In this document: positions 52,628 to 64,000 of the stretch, one piece after another | Numbering within the stretch: position 1 is the stretch's first letter | How the letters are laid out: each line of letters begins with the position of its first letter | Source: Patiria pectinifera | Lineage: Eukaryota > Echinodermata > Asteroidea > Valvatida > Asterinidae | Direction of reading: 5' to 3' | Assembly (NCBI GenBank): GCA_029964075.1 | Contig: CM057150.1 | Span: 5,495,717-5,559,716 of the forward strand | DNA: 64,000 nt | Program-made: the position numbers and the translations under genes | The notes under the pieces: model-generated | What the model was told of the DNA's origin: nothing | Seen by the model: only the letters and a program-made list of their open reading frames with translations | The model's database searches: none

Positions 52628-52945
52628 CAGGCGCAGATCGGGGGGGGGGGCGGGGGGAACCCCCAGCTCTGTAAAAAATTTCATAGAAATTCCTTAATTA
52701 TAATGCGACCCCCCCCCCCCCGACACTTCCCAAAAATTATACTCTGGTAATAATATTGTCCGCCTGTGCACAAAATACGGTTAGAACCAGCTAAATGGTT
52801 ATGGGGTATTTGTACACTATTGTACGAGCCCCTCCCCCCTTGATATTTGGACATATTGTCCGGAGAAGAAAACTGTCTACATTTCAGACTTTTTTGCTGA
52901 TGAAACCCTCCCCCCCCCCCCCACGCAATCCTGGATCCGCCCCTA
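52628..52945. mobile_element. hAT-like MITE upstream of TRIM gene 3
   Basis: Copy of 34326-34653 at the same place. Homopolymer G and C runs differ in length between the two. Confidence 0.65.
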
Positions 52946-53492
52946 GCACGCCCTCAAATTCTCTGGTGCATTTTGTGGACAATGAATTGGGGTTATAAAA
53001 AAAAAGGTCGGAAGCCGTGAGTAGTGTTGAAGTGTTTGTATTTTGTGAACTTTGGATGAAATTCGGCCCTAAATTTAAGTATTTTGCAATGGAGCGTTGG
53101 CATCGGTTTTGAAAATAGCGATGGTCTACAGGACTTTAGGGGTGATTATCTTTAGATGGAAATTTCTCCCGAAAGTCATGGGATGAATCCCCAAACATTG
53201 AACAAAAAATTAACGACGAAGAAATAATTTCAATTTGATGTGTGTCTCAAACAACATGGAGAGTTGTGAGTATTTTCCCCCTGATGTTTGAGGGTGTTTA
53301 TCACTGGGTCTATGACATTTTATTTATTGGTCTGCATTCAGGGGCTCCACAAAGCAACTTTCAAGCACACCGATAGTCCTAGCTTTCGTTTCTTCTAATA
53401 ACGTGCACATTCATGACTGCCATAGAAACAAAAAAAATCATAGCAAAGTTTCAAAACATTTCATGTTTAATGAACTTGTTATGTAATTATGC

Positions 53493-54727
53493 ATTCATAA
53501 ATACCTAAGACAGTTTACGCATTCCTATTGGTCGAGAGCCCGTCACGTGGCCGGTATTAAACGGATGATAAAGACATGGACAGACATGGAAAAGTGTTTA
53601 AGACCAGTCTTAAACACTTTTCCAGTGTCACATAAAATGTGGACTCCTAAAAATCCAGTGCCTCTTACCGTTTTATTGGTTGAACGATCACAGTCCTCAC
53701 GTAGGCATGCGCAACACTACCAGCGAGTCAGAATTTTATCTATACTACAATTCAAGGAATCTCTGTCTGTCTGTCTGTCCGTCGATTATCTCCAGAACCG
53801 GGCACCGTATGAAGTTGAAAATCGGCGGATATATTTTTCGGGACAACAGAATGTGCAGTGCAAAGTTTGAAGTTGTTTGGACCAGCGGTTCTCGAAAAAG
53901 CTGCAAAAAGCAGTATTTTCGGAGGCAAACGTGGCAGTATATAGCTTAGAACATAACACCCGCACGCACTGCCGTTCTTTTCAATTGTTTACGTCATGTT
54001 TAAGCTAAAGCGCGCGTGCTCAATATGACGCCATGCAAAAAGGACGGGCACGCGCACGTGCATTACAGGGCGATACATTGTCCAGTATGGATGAATACTA
54101 AGGGAATAAATGTTTGCTTCGGAGATTTTTTTTAACTCTGTTTAAGACCGCTTAGAGTCTGGGTGCTGATAATTACCCGAGCCGGAGGCGAGGGTAATTA
54201 TCAGCACCCAGACTCTAAGTGGTCTTAAACAGAGTGATAAATACCGACGGAGCACATATTTATTCCCATTCATAAATACCTTTTCGGTAAGAAAAAATCA
54301 TATAATTCGTTCAAAACATCCCGATTTTGTTCAACAAATTCAATTTATGCTTTTTGAAACATCCCTCTTGCAAAATAATGGAGTGTTCAGCTGGCGAGTA
54401 AGATGTAAACAACCCTTTTATGGAGATTGACGCGCGCGTATCATGTTCTGCGCGATGTCGCGCAGAACGCACCTGGCGCGTTGCATTTTGAATTAGAACT
54501 ATAAAATTCTGACTCCCTGGTAGTGTTGCGCATGCCTACGTGAGGATTGTGAACGTTCAACCAATGAAACGATAAGTGACTGGATTTTTAGGAGTCCACA
54601 TTTTATTGTGACACTGGAAAAGTGTTTAAGACCAGCTAGCCATGTCTTTATCATCCGTTTAAGACCGGCCACGTGACGGGCTCTCGACCAATAGAAATGC
54701 GTAAACTGTCTTAGGTATTTATGAATG
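53493..54727. mobile_element. TIR element with arms of about 220 bp
   Basis: The left arm (CATAAATACCTAAGACAGTT, GAGAGCCCGTCACGTGGCCG, GTAGGCATGCGCAACACTAC) returns inverted at 54500-54727. The middle holds satellite-like sequence (53760-54095) and a separate hairpin (54098-54272). Confidence 0.75.
54098..54272. mobile_element. Hairpin MITE nested in 53493-54727
   Basis: Arms GGGAATAAATGT and AGAGTCTGGGTGCTGATAAT with exact inverses around a loop GAGCCGGAGGCGAG. A sister copy lies at 56579-56744. Confidence 0.75.
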
Positions 54728-56340
54728 ATGGATCAATGGGTGAATAGCACTGCATACCATGTTTTCGTATGTACACGGGCACATTATTTTTGCAGTCGAC
54801 TGAGCGACCATTGTAGGTGGTCGAACTTCAAACTTGGCAAAAAATTTGGCGTAAGTGTGCGTTCAACCTGTGAAAACAACACCATTGAATCGCGTGCGTT
54901 GTTTGCACGAGCAGTTCTCCAAAACTCTGCAAGTATGCAACCTATACCAGCGGCAAAGCAATTTGCGTTTCCCGAACATGCACATTTTAGACGGGCACTG
55001 CACTAGTCTTACTATAATTCCAGGAATCTCTGTCTGTCTGTCTGTCCGTCGATTATCTCCAGAACCGGGCACCGTATGAAGTTGAAAATCGGCGGGTATA
55101 TTTTTCGGGACAACAGAATGTGCAGTGCAAAGTTTGAAGTTGTTTGGACCAGCGGTTCTCGAAAAAGCTGCAAAAAGCAGTATTTTCTGAGGCAAACGTG
55201 GCAGTATATAGCTTAGAACATAACACCCGCACGCACTGCCGTTCTTTTCAATTGTTTACGTCATGTTTAAGCTAAAGCGCGCGTGCTCAATATGACGCAA
55301 ACAATGCAAAAAGGACGGGCACGCGCACGTGCATCAGGCGCGGTTCTAGAACCAATATTTTTTTTTGGGGGGGGGGGCTAGCACGGTGGATCCAGAATTT
55401 TTTCAGGAAGGCGTGCTGAAATGTTGACCGGTTATTTTTTCCAAACACTAAGGCCTCCGAAAATCAATAGTGGGGGCTCATGCCATATTTTCAATGGGGA
55501 ACGCCAATAAATCCTAAAATCATTCACACTATATTAACTAATGCACCCTTGTCACGGCTATTTCTTCTTTAGGGGGAGAGCGTTCGCTAGTACATCACAA
55601 TCCTTCTTTTTGCTAATGCAATTTTTTTTTTTACGGAATTTATTTTGGGGGGGGCTAGACAAAATTTTTGGGGGGCTACAGCCCCCCCTAGCCCCCCCGT
55701 AGAACCGCGCCTGACGTGCATTGCAGGGCGATACATTGTCCAGTATGGGTGAATACTAATGGATCAATGGGTGAAAAGCACTGCATACCATGTTTTCGTA
55801 TGTATACCGGGCACATCATTTTTGCAGTCGACTGAGCGACCATTGTAGGTGGTCGAACTTCAAACTTGGCAAAAATTGTGACGTAAGTGTGCATTCAACC
55901 TGTGAAAACAACACCATTCAATCGCGTGCGTTGTTTGCACGAGCAGTTCTCCAAAACTCTGCAAGTATATGTGCAACCTATACCAGCGGCAAAGCAATTT
56001 GCGTTTCCCGAACATGCACATTTTAGACGGGCACGTGCATTGTAGGGCGATACATTGTCCAGTATGGGTGAATAGCACTGCATACCATGTTTTGGTATGT
56101 ACACGGGCACATTATTTTTGCAGTCGACTGAGCGACCATTGTCGGTGGTCGAACTTCAAACTTGGCACAAACTTTGACGTAAGTGTGCGTTCAACCTGTG
56201 AAAACAACACCATTGAAACGCGAGCGTTGTTTGCACGGGCAGTTCTCCAAAACTCTGCAAGTATGCAACCTATACCAGCGGCAAAGCAATTTGCGTTTCC
56301 CAAACATGCACATTTTAGACGGGCACTGCACTAGTAGTTC
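54728..56340. repeat. Satellite-like repeats of about 300 bp, three copies plus linker copies
   Basis: A unit with GCACTGCATACCATGTTTT, GTCGACTGAGCGACCATTGT and CAACCTGTGAAAACAACACC recurs at about 54745, 55768 and 56078. A second unit with GATTATCTCCAGAACCGGGC lies at 53786 and 55051. Short open frames over these are chance products. Confidence 0.8.
55335..55713. mobile_element. hAT-like MITE with exact 8-bp target duplication
   Basis: Ends CAGGCGCGGTTCTAGAACC and GTAGAACCGCGCCTG. ACGTGCAT is duplicated at 55327-55334 and 55714-55721. It was inserted into a satellite unit whose unbroken form is at 54056-54066. Confidence 0.9.
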
Positions 56341-56578
56341 TAAATTCAAAACGCAACGCCCCAGGTGCGTTCTGCGCGACATCGCGTCCATGTCGCGCAG
56401 AACATGCTACGCGCGCGTCAATCTCCATAAAAGGGTTGTTTACATCTTACTCGCCAGCTGAAAATTCCATTATTTTGCTAGAGGGATGTTTCAAAAAGCA
56501 TGAAGTGAACTTGCTGAACAAAATCAGGATTTTTGAATGAATTGTTTGATCTTTTTTTAGCGAAAAGGTATTTATGAA

Positions 56579-56744
56579 TGGGAATAAATGTGTGCTCGGT
56601 CGGTATTTATCACTCTGTTTAATACCACTTAGAGTCTGGGTGCTGATAATTACCCTCGCCTCCGGCTCGGGTAATTATCAGCACCCAGACTCTAAGTGGT
56701 ATTAAACAGAGTGATAAAAACCTCCGGAGCACACATTTATTCCC
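56579..56744. mobile_element. Hairpin MITE, sister of 54098-54272
   Basis: GGGAATAAATGTGTGCTC begins the left arm. The core ACTTAGAGTCTGGGTGCTGA / inverse forms near-perfect arms of about 45 bp around CTCGCCTCCGGCTCGG. Confidence 0.8.
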
Positions 56745-59700
56745 TTATTAAAATAGTTTTACAACAAACTTCCATGCTATACCAATATAACATTTTGGGC
56801 ATATTTATGAAATGTTACATTTTTATCAGGTTGTGGTGTTTTCTTTCCAGAGACAAGGTTTGTGGTTTGGCACGGCACTGTTATGGAGGCAAGCACTGTG
56901 GTTGTCGATGGCAACAGGTATTGAATATTTCTTTTAACGTGTTTAAAACAAAAGAATTGAAATGATGTGTTGAAATTGGTGGCCTGTATGTATGAAAAAC
57001 CACCAATAATCTTTGACCAGTTTCAAGCTTGAAGCAAAACAAAGAAGGCGAAGTTTAAAAAAGGAGCCTGTTTTTAAAATACATTTGCGGAAACTAGTGC
57101 GCAGTAAAACGGAAACTACATGCTACAGAACTACAAGTAGGCCGACTTCCTAACCAGCTCCAAATGTCCGCTTTCCTTGTATGCTCGTTTTCATTGGTCC
57201 GTTTTGGGTTCGGCATAGGCCTATTTTATAAGCCCAAATACCCAACAAACCCCAAACGGACATAAAAGACGCATAATGTGAACTTTGGGTGTACCTTGTA
57301 TTTAAGTTACGTTACTAGATTTAACATTCATAGCTTGATCTTTCCCCTTTACCTTGCTGAAAAGAATGGCCAATGATGTATGATACTTACAATATAACAC
57401 ATGTACTGATTCTGATTGCGAACACAGTGCACACGTACGTTAATAAGTTGCATGCACTTAGCAATTGAATTCAAATTAAAAAAAAAAATAACATTACTTG
57501 AAGAGGGGCTAACAAGCATCCTTTTTATAATTTTATGATGCAACGCAGGCCTACCAACATACAATTCTGGAGTCCTTTGTACAGAAACTAACAGAGACAC
57601 CATTTTCCCACTTTTTTCCATTAAAAATAAAACATTGTTAAAATAAAGTTTAAAATTAATAATACCAAAAGGGGGATTTTTTTCTGTTTTTTTTGGGGGG
57701 GGTGGGGAAAATTCCATGAATGATATAGAGGATTACAAATAGGGATACATGAAAAACAACTACAATGTCTAGTATATCATTCTGAAACATATTTATAACA
57801 CAGTCTTACTACTTTTCCATATCAATAATGGCAACAATGACAGTTCTATAAGCTACAGATTGCGAATTAAATACATTTTTTTCGAACAATAATCTTACAT
57901 GATGATTGTAAACAACGCATGAAAAGAAAACTGTAAACTCATGTTTTGTTGGAAATTTTCTTGAATAATTTTGAGGGCTACAAATATATACACAAATAAT
58001 GTACAAATTAATATCTGTTATATCAATATATTTCATATTCAGAACAGTATTTCCAACAAGTCTTATCAATCTTAGCATGGTGACAACTAGAGATCTGAAG
58101 CTACAAATTGAGAATAAGCCGTTTCTTCTTTTTTATCGAACAATAATCCCAGGTTTTTATGATTGTAAACCATTCATATCCTTAATATTTGGTACATTGG
58201 GGCGTGTGTAAAGGTGAATTAAATGATTATGGAAATTAAGCAAACATAAACACATAAGCTGTTAATGTTATACATGATTATGGCTCTTCATATCACACCA
58301 CTCTACGGTTCAAATAGTAAACGGGGTGGCCAATCCAGAGTTCTGTGCACGGAAATGATGGCAATTTTTTCAGCCGAGTGCAGCAGTAAAAAAAAAGCTG
58401 TAGAAACCTGTGCGGAGATCTTTCAGGAGTTTCCCCATTCAGTGTTTGGTGTCAGGGTGTTTCCAGATTTCCTGAATTTTTTTTTAATCTCTTTTGAAAT
58501 CTGGTATTCCTCGGTTTTTACTTTGGGTATTTCTGCAGATATATGAAATAAAAGAATGGGGTCTTTGATGTGTACCTTTATAGGCCAATACATGTGTACT
58601 TGTACATTCATTATACCAAGACCGACCAATGCTCAGGAGCCCTTGGTTACCCTCAATCAAACCCTCAGCAAATTATTTCTTGAATATTTATGTCCCAAAT
58701 ATCATCCCTGATTTTGTTTGTCCTAAATGTAAGATCAACATTTTTAATGCAACTTTTTTCGGTTTACACGACGATTAGGCCAAAAAAGTCTCCGGTTCTG
58801 GTATGCGCGCGCGTCGCCGTAACCATGCGCGTCGGCAACATGAAAACGTTTTTTTTTCAATGAAAGATGATGTCTCAAAACCGCCAAACTCACTGGTTTG
58901 ACTAGAATCCTGCTGCTGCACAATTTTAGCGTGTTTTTAGATTGGGTTATGGTCGAGAATGAGCTTTATGTGGCCTCTCTGGACTCCCATATATTTGCAC
59001 TATTTTAGTCGGGCACCATTTGCAGTCATCAACCGACATTTGAAGCAAAAAAAATCAGGTTAAAAAAAAAAAAAGCCGCGTCGTCGCACCACTTTTTTGG
59101 CAAGCTCCATAACAGAAACCGGAGACTTTTTTTTGGTCTTAAGATTGATATTTTTCCACAAAAAAATATTACGCATTGTGAAATGATACATTCCATTGCG
59201 TGAAATATCGTAAAACTTATGACATAAAATATTAATTGTATGTAACATTTATGACATAAAAAAAATCTTATGCATTACCGGAAACAAAAATGCATGAAAG
59301 TCGGAATACATGAAAGACATCACACATGTATTCGATGGCCGATTCGTTTTCAGATTCATGTAATAATCCAAATTATTTTACAAAGTTCCACACTTATACA
59401 ATATTACCACAAAATATATCACTTGAGATTTCATTTCAAATATTTTTCTAGTCTTAAACCAGACCTGGTTCCCCCCACAATATATCTTTCCCATCAACAA
59501 ATTTGTTTAAAAGAAATCTACTTATTCATAATTCCCAAAACATGTCCACATATTTACAGATGTAAACGTCTTGAAGAATGGAGCAAGCGTAGCATAGCCT
59601 GCAAAAAAAAATGCAAAAAGGTAATAAAATGAAGTAAATATAGCAAGACAGTAGACCCATCGTCGAGGTATGACGACCAGCAACTGCTTCATATTTTTTT

Positions 59701-60269
59701 GCATTTTGAATTTCCTGCAGCTGGACTGACTAAATCCACAGTACACGCATATTCAACCACATACTTCTATTTCAAAATTTGTTTTTGGTATGAAAAAAAA
59801 ATCTTTGAAATTCATAATCCGCAAGATTAGGATAAAGACAGGAATCGGATAATTACAAAATCCGTTTGTTCTTTTACAATTTTTTTGATGCTTTAGTGCA
59901 GCTAACATATTACATATCCCAATTCAATGCTTGCACAGCTTAAATTCTTGGTAAAGCATTATAATGACAGAAATGTCTGAAACACCGTACTTGTACTTGA
60001 TTATTTGATTTTACAAGACTTTAATATTTCTCAAGGCAATTTTCTAAATCTCGGCTTCATCCATGACTCGATCCTACCTCGTGCTCCAGCTCCATACCTC
60101 TAGGTCCATAACGCCGGAGTCTCTTGCTCAATATGCGTTAATTTGATATGAAGTCACCGTTTAGAGTCTGTTTTGATTCGACCCATAGTGGTTCCAGTTA
60201 ATTCTGGACGAAGTAGCAGCGACAGATTAAGCCGAAAACGTAATGTTGACCTCAAATCAGTGAATGATT
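56745..60269. repeat. 3' flank of TRIM unit B'
   Basis: Resumes homology with 35105 onward (TTTTACAACAAACTTCCATG) and runs to the stop of gene 4. It includes the single CATTGGTCCGTTTTGGGTTC unit and a T/G-rich tract near 57680. No gene was recognised. Confidence 0.65.
58778..59138. mobile_element. Harbinger-like MITE, copy 5
   Basis: GGCC and GGTC ends flanked by TTA (58775-58777, 59139-59141). Reverse orientation relative to copy 1. Unit B lacks it at the matching place (about 37145). Confidence 0.8.
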
Positions 60270-63241
60270 CTACAACTGATGCATAACAAAAAGCCTCAAC
60301 TTGTGCTCATCAGCGAACACCAGCCTCCCGTCTCCTGTAACTGCTGTACCTTTGACTGGGTCCTCAGTTTCAAGCATTGAGCACCTAATAAAGCAGCCAT
60401 TTTGGTTGTACTGATGAACATGCACCCGTTTCTGTGCAGAGCTCACCGAGAGAACCACATAGATGTAGTCCCTGCCCTCGCTACAAAGGCCGAGGCAGTG
60501 TGGGTTCTCTACCCCCGGCCCCGGAGAGCAGTCAACGGTAGGGTCGATGGACAGGAATGACTGGAACGTGTTTCCGTTGATCTTCAGGCTTTGCACTCTA
60601 GCCGGGCTCCTTGAACCGACAAGTACGCGCTCATCCCCCATGGAAGCCAGGAAATCAGGCTTGATGTGGACGTACTGCCGGCAAATCACGGAACCAGAGA
60701 AGCAGTCAATGACCACGAGATGTTGTTGACTGCCTTTGCAGCCGATGACAAGTTGGTCCTTCCCGAAGCTCGAAACAGCAATGCATTCCAATTGATATTG
60801 GTATATGCTACGTGACGCTATAGGCGCAGACGATCTGCCTAATTCAAACAGGTAAATGCTTTGTACGAATGGTTTTCCTGCGGCTCCCACAAAAGATCCA
60901 CTCGAAAGGGATGCTACGTGGTCCACTCCTCCTAAGGAAGAAAACGAAGAAAGGAAGAAATGTAAGAAAGAAAACAACCCGTTAGAAAACGAGCAAAATT
61001 CTGAAGTATTTCAATTTATCCTTTGTTCTTGTACAATATAATATAATAATTCTTGTACTAATAAAATGGGATACTGAAAAAGTTGATTTGTTGCCCAATA
61101 ACATGAAAAGAAAATCTCTAAATATCATACTTCTGGAAGAGATCTGTATTGTCCGAAATTCATTGTTCTGAAAATGACATAAGATGTCACTTCTATCAAC
61201 TTAATGAGCGTGAAAATGCGTAGACAGTTATATAACCTGTTACACGGTTGCTATGACATGCGTGTCGTTTGGAATTCGCAATTATAAAGAGTGCAGACTA
61301 CACTTTAATTGAAAAAAAAATAATCAAGAGTCACACTTCGGGGTTGGTTAGAAAACATACTTCAAAACTTTTTTTAAATGTCCTTTCCTATCATTTGAGA
61401 AATCAAATGGAAAAAAAATATCTAACTTTTTTTGCTATATTTATATCCTTCATGATGAAATACACATTGCTTCAGACAAAATTTAACGTAGGCCTACATC
61501 TACCGTACATTTTAGTGAAAATTGTCCAGTTTGGGCTGATTTTCTGAGGTTTTGTTTTACCTGAAGGCATCTCGTGCTGCCTCGTACGCTTCCCAGATGT
61601 ATTGTATACAACAACGGCCTCTTCGCATCCAACCAGTACTTCGTCTTCGCCAAACGCAGCGATGCTCGTAATTACGACTGCTGTATCTTTTGAAACTTCA
61701 TAATCCTCGGGCAAAGCCTTGGAAAGTGCTGACCTTCTTTTCACATGAGTCCGAACCTTGCGGCTCGCACGAGTGTTTTGCAGATAGTACAGGCCTTCAG
61801 TGGTCTTAGTACAGTGAGGCTCGATGTCTCTCTCTGATGTCCAGGCCGCACCGACTACTACTTCACCTAACTCGGTATTGCTACTTTTAAGGAAGGCGAT
61901 CTTCTGGTTACCGCTGTGAATATTAGGTGGGCCTTGACCAAGAAGTGAACGGACGTCGCCGTCAATGATCGACTGAAGACTGAGGAAGTCAGTGTCGGAG
62001 GCAGTTGTCACCAGGTCGTTGGAAATCTCCAACGCATGACGCATGCTTTCTATCTTGGTACTCACGACCTTAATCGACTCATTGAGGAACTTTTGCTTCT
62101 CGGTGGATGTGATATGAATTTTGGACAAAAGTTGTTTCCGTCTGGCTATAACCTTGGATTTACCATCTCTAGCCTCCTGTTCACTTGTATTGGTGAACCG
62201 TTGAATTAAAGTACGAACAGTTTGATCAGATTGTATTAGCGTTTTAATATTATCATCCAGGACACCGAGGTTTTCATCGATGGTCGAAAACATGTCCTGT
62301 GCAACTGAAGGGCTCATATTCTTCGGAATTGGTGGCGTGAACGCAGATCTACGCGTGAGGGTAACTCCCTGCCCTTGAAGTATTTGACTGCGATAGTTAC
62401 TTCGACTGGAGATACCTTCACGGATGGTCCTCAGATTTTCCTCTATTTTGATCTCCTCAGCCGAGGCTCGCTCCTTCACCTTTTGCTCAGCCAGTGATGC
62501 ATCTTGAATTAACTCTGAGTCCATTTTTCGAATGTCAGCTTCGGATTTTTGAAAGAGCAACACGTGATGCTTAAGTTTTTGTGTCAGCTCTTTCATGTTT
62601 TGCCTCAAGCGAGGTGCAGCGTCATCAATCGTAGTGAACTGGTGCGTGCGGTGCTCCACCACCGTGCAATCTCTACAGATCAATTCTTTGCAGGTCTCGC
62701 AGAAGAATCTCTTTTTCTCTCCCTGATGTTTTTGGCAGAGCGGCTCCACTTTTCTTTTTCTCTGGAGATCGGCTTCTCCCGTCCGCAGTGCATCGAGAGC
62801 CAGCACCTCGTGGTTGGCTGTGGCGGCAATACGTTGGTGACCAGCTTGGCACTGCTTGCAGAGTAAGAAAGGACAGTCCATGCATCTCGACTGCGCCTCA
62901 CGCTGGTCCTCGCAAAGCTCGCACAGAAACTTCACACCTCTCGTTTGCGCCAATTTCTCCTTCAGGCCCAAATCCTCAACGATCGCCTTCAGATGAAAGT
63001 TGGTCTTGAGTCCCGAGACACCGTCAAACGGCAGCTTAGAATCTCGTCGGCAGACAGGACAAGGAATTACAGACGTATCTTGGAGTGTTTGCTGGTACGT
63101 CAGAAGACACTTCTCACAGAAGCTGTGAAGACAATTGAGAATCTTTGGTGTCTGGTATCTCTCATGACAGATGCCGCACTCTAAGTGATCTCGGCTGAAC
63201 TCACCCAAAACTGCAGCCACTGATTCACCACCTGCAGCCAT
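60270..63241 (-). CDS. TRIM gene 4 (unit B')
   Basis: Exons 63241-61561 and 60931-60270 join in phase 1 (CTTCAG|GTAAAA to TTCCTTAG|GAGGAG) into 780 residues. RING and B-boxes are nearly identical to genes 1-3. From about residue 210 to 400 the coiled coil diverges strongly (MKELTQKLKHHVLLFQKSEA, SIKVVSTKIESMRHALEISN). The linker is the longest and most basic (NTRASRKVRTHVKRRSALSK). The end of the propeller is B type (VHVHQYNQNGCFIRCSMLE, LRLFVMHQL), while its first strands resemble gene 1. Likely an E3 ligase with a different assembly or target preference, by inference. Confidence 0.9.
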
Positions 63242-63760
63242 CTTCACAATGAAAACCTATTAAAATGAAATGAAAAAAAATTCCTTTCATTTAGGTCTTT
63301 GATCACCCATTGTGTATACTCAATGTTACGATCTTTCAAATGATGTGGTTACACATTAAAGTAACAAGCAAAAAAAGTCTTTTTCCAACAGTCCATAACT
63401 GTTTTATCACCATCGTATTTGACACATGTTATTTACCGTAAACAGCCCTAAAGACACGTCGTTACTGTCGCGGAGGGCAAGCCCGAACCAACTTTGTACC
63501 TGGGTTAACATGTTGACTCGCTAACTGGCTGATGATTGTCTGACCAGCTTCTCTATAGTCTTATTAGCTTTAGCATAGAGGCTTCACATTTTATCAACAA
63601 ATGTTTCCCTAAGATGTAAGAACGTAGTTCAGTTCAAAATATAAATGTACGCACTATACCTTTTCTGACGACTAAGAATTAATGCTATATACCGTTAGTC
63701 CGCATCCCAGAACACGTTATGTTCTCGCACACTAAGCCCACGCCTAGAGTGAGAAACTCA
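63242..63760 (-). other. 5' UTR exon and 5' intron of TRIM gene 4
   Basis: Coding exon starts at 63256. The donor AGAAAAG|GTATAGTGC ends a non-coding exon at 63660. Confidence 0.65.
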
Positions 63761-63785
63761 ATAATAAATTCAACTTCGACGTGGC

Positions 63786-63798
63786 AGTATTTAAAGTT
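63786..63798 (-). promoter_or_regulatory. TATA-like element of TRIM gene 4
   Basis: Minus strand AAACTTTAAATACTGCC, aligned with the TATA box of gene 2 but with TTTAAATA. Confidence 0.45.
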
Positions 63799-63868
63799 TT
63801 ACACTGGGTAACACATTTTCATAATGATAACCTCTTATCCGAAGGGCAGTACACAGCACTGAATGACC

Positions 63869-63899
63869 CAAGGCATTCGGCAAAAGGGCGCACGCACTT
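63869..63899. promoter_or_regulatory. Conserved upstream block of TRIM gene 4
   Basis: GGCATTCGGCAAAAGGGCGC. The same block as the other genes, but the CTCF-like core is altered (CAAAAGGGCGC). Confidence 0.35.
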
Positions 63900-64000
63900 G
63901 TTGACAGTTGTATGTACCCCATGCATGACTGACGACATCAGGTTGCACTGGCAGGCCAGTAAATAGGCCCGAAATGATTTCCTACGCTGACCAAATCAAG

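Noticed and set aside
54725..56461. Repeated open frames over the satellite cluster
   Set aside because: They follow the repeat units and occur on both strands; no protein family is recognised.
59270..59632. Open frame of 120 codons in the unit B' flank
   Set aside because: AT-rich with skewed composition, not kept in unit B, and no domain features.

Overview
This is a eukaryotic nuclear window of roughly 60% A+T, with spliced genes, long introns and very many short inverted-repeat transposons. The gene content fits a marine invertebrate deuterostome, most likely an echinoderm: an INO80-subunit gene of vertebrate-like layout, an expanded TRIM family with propeller-like C-termini, and an exon resembling the RAG1 N-terminal region. 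The species cannot be fixed from the sequence alone.

Positions 1-154 (minus strand) hold one exon, cut by the window edge, that resembles the zinc-binding N-terminal region of RAG1. Positions 155-3800 are AT-rich non-coding DNA with a 1.25-kb terminal-inverted-repeat element (743-1987) full of iterated palindromes. A likely housekeeping-type promoter with YY1-like and NRF1-like motifs lies near 2430-2490. Positions 3830-24692 (plus strand) carry NFRKB, a subunit of the INO80 chromatin remodeller. I resolved it into 17 coding exons that splice in one frame to a model of about 1459 residues, with a DEUBAD-like module, two winged-helix-like modules and a long S/T/P/Q-rich tail in one 1.86-kb exon. 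Its introns hold MITEs with readable target-site duplications (TTA, TTAA, 4-bp A/T, TA), plus SINEs and satellites.

From about 25.8 kb to the right edge the window is a tandem array of four units of about 9.2 kb, each with one minus-strand TRIM gene. All four genes are intact: RING, two B-boxes, coiled coil and the first propeller strand in one large exon, then the rest of a beta-propeller-like domain in a second exon, joined by a phase-1 intron. Each also has a 5' non-coding exon with a conserved donor, a TATA-like element and a conserved upstream block. Flanks show two steps of duplication. One unit first became two (A, B). Then an A+B block of about 17.8 kb was duplicated, giving A-B-A'-B'. 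The junction can be placed at about 44,841, inside a MITE. The coding sequences do not follow this history cleanly: genes 2 and 3 share exon, intron and SINE sequence that genes 1 and 4 lack, which points to gene conversion.

The most notable points are the TRIM array with its mosaic coding regions and a hypervariable linker, the RAG1-like exon at the left edge, and the transposon insertions with empty sites readable in the sister copies.
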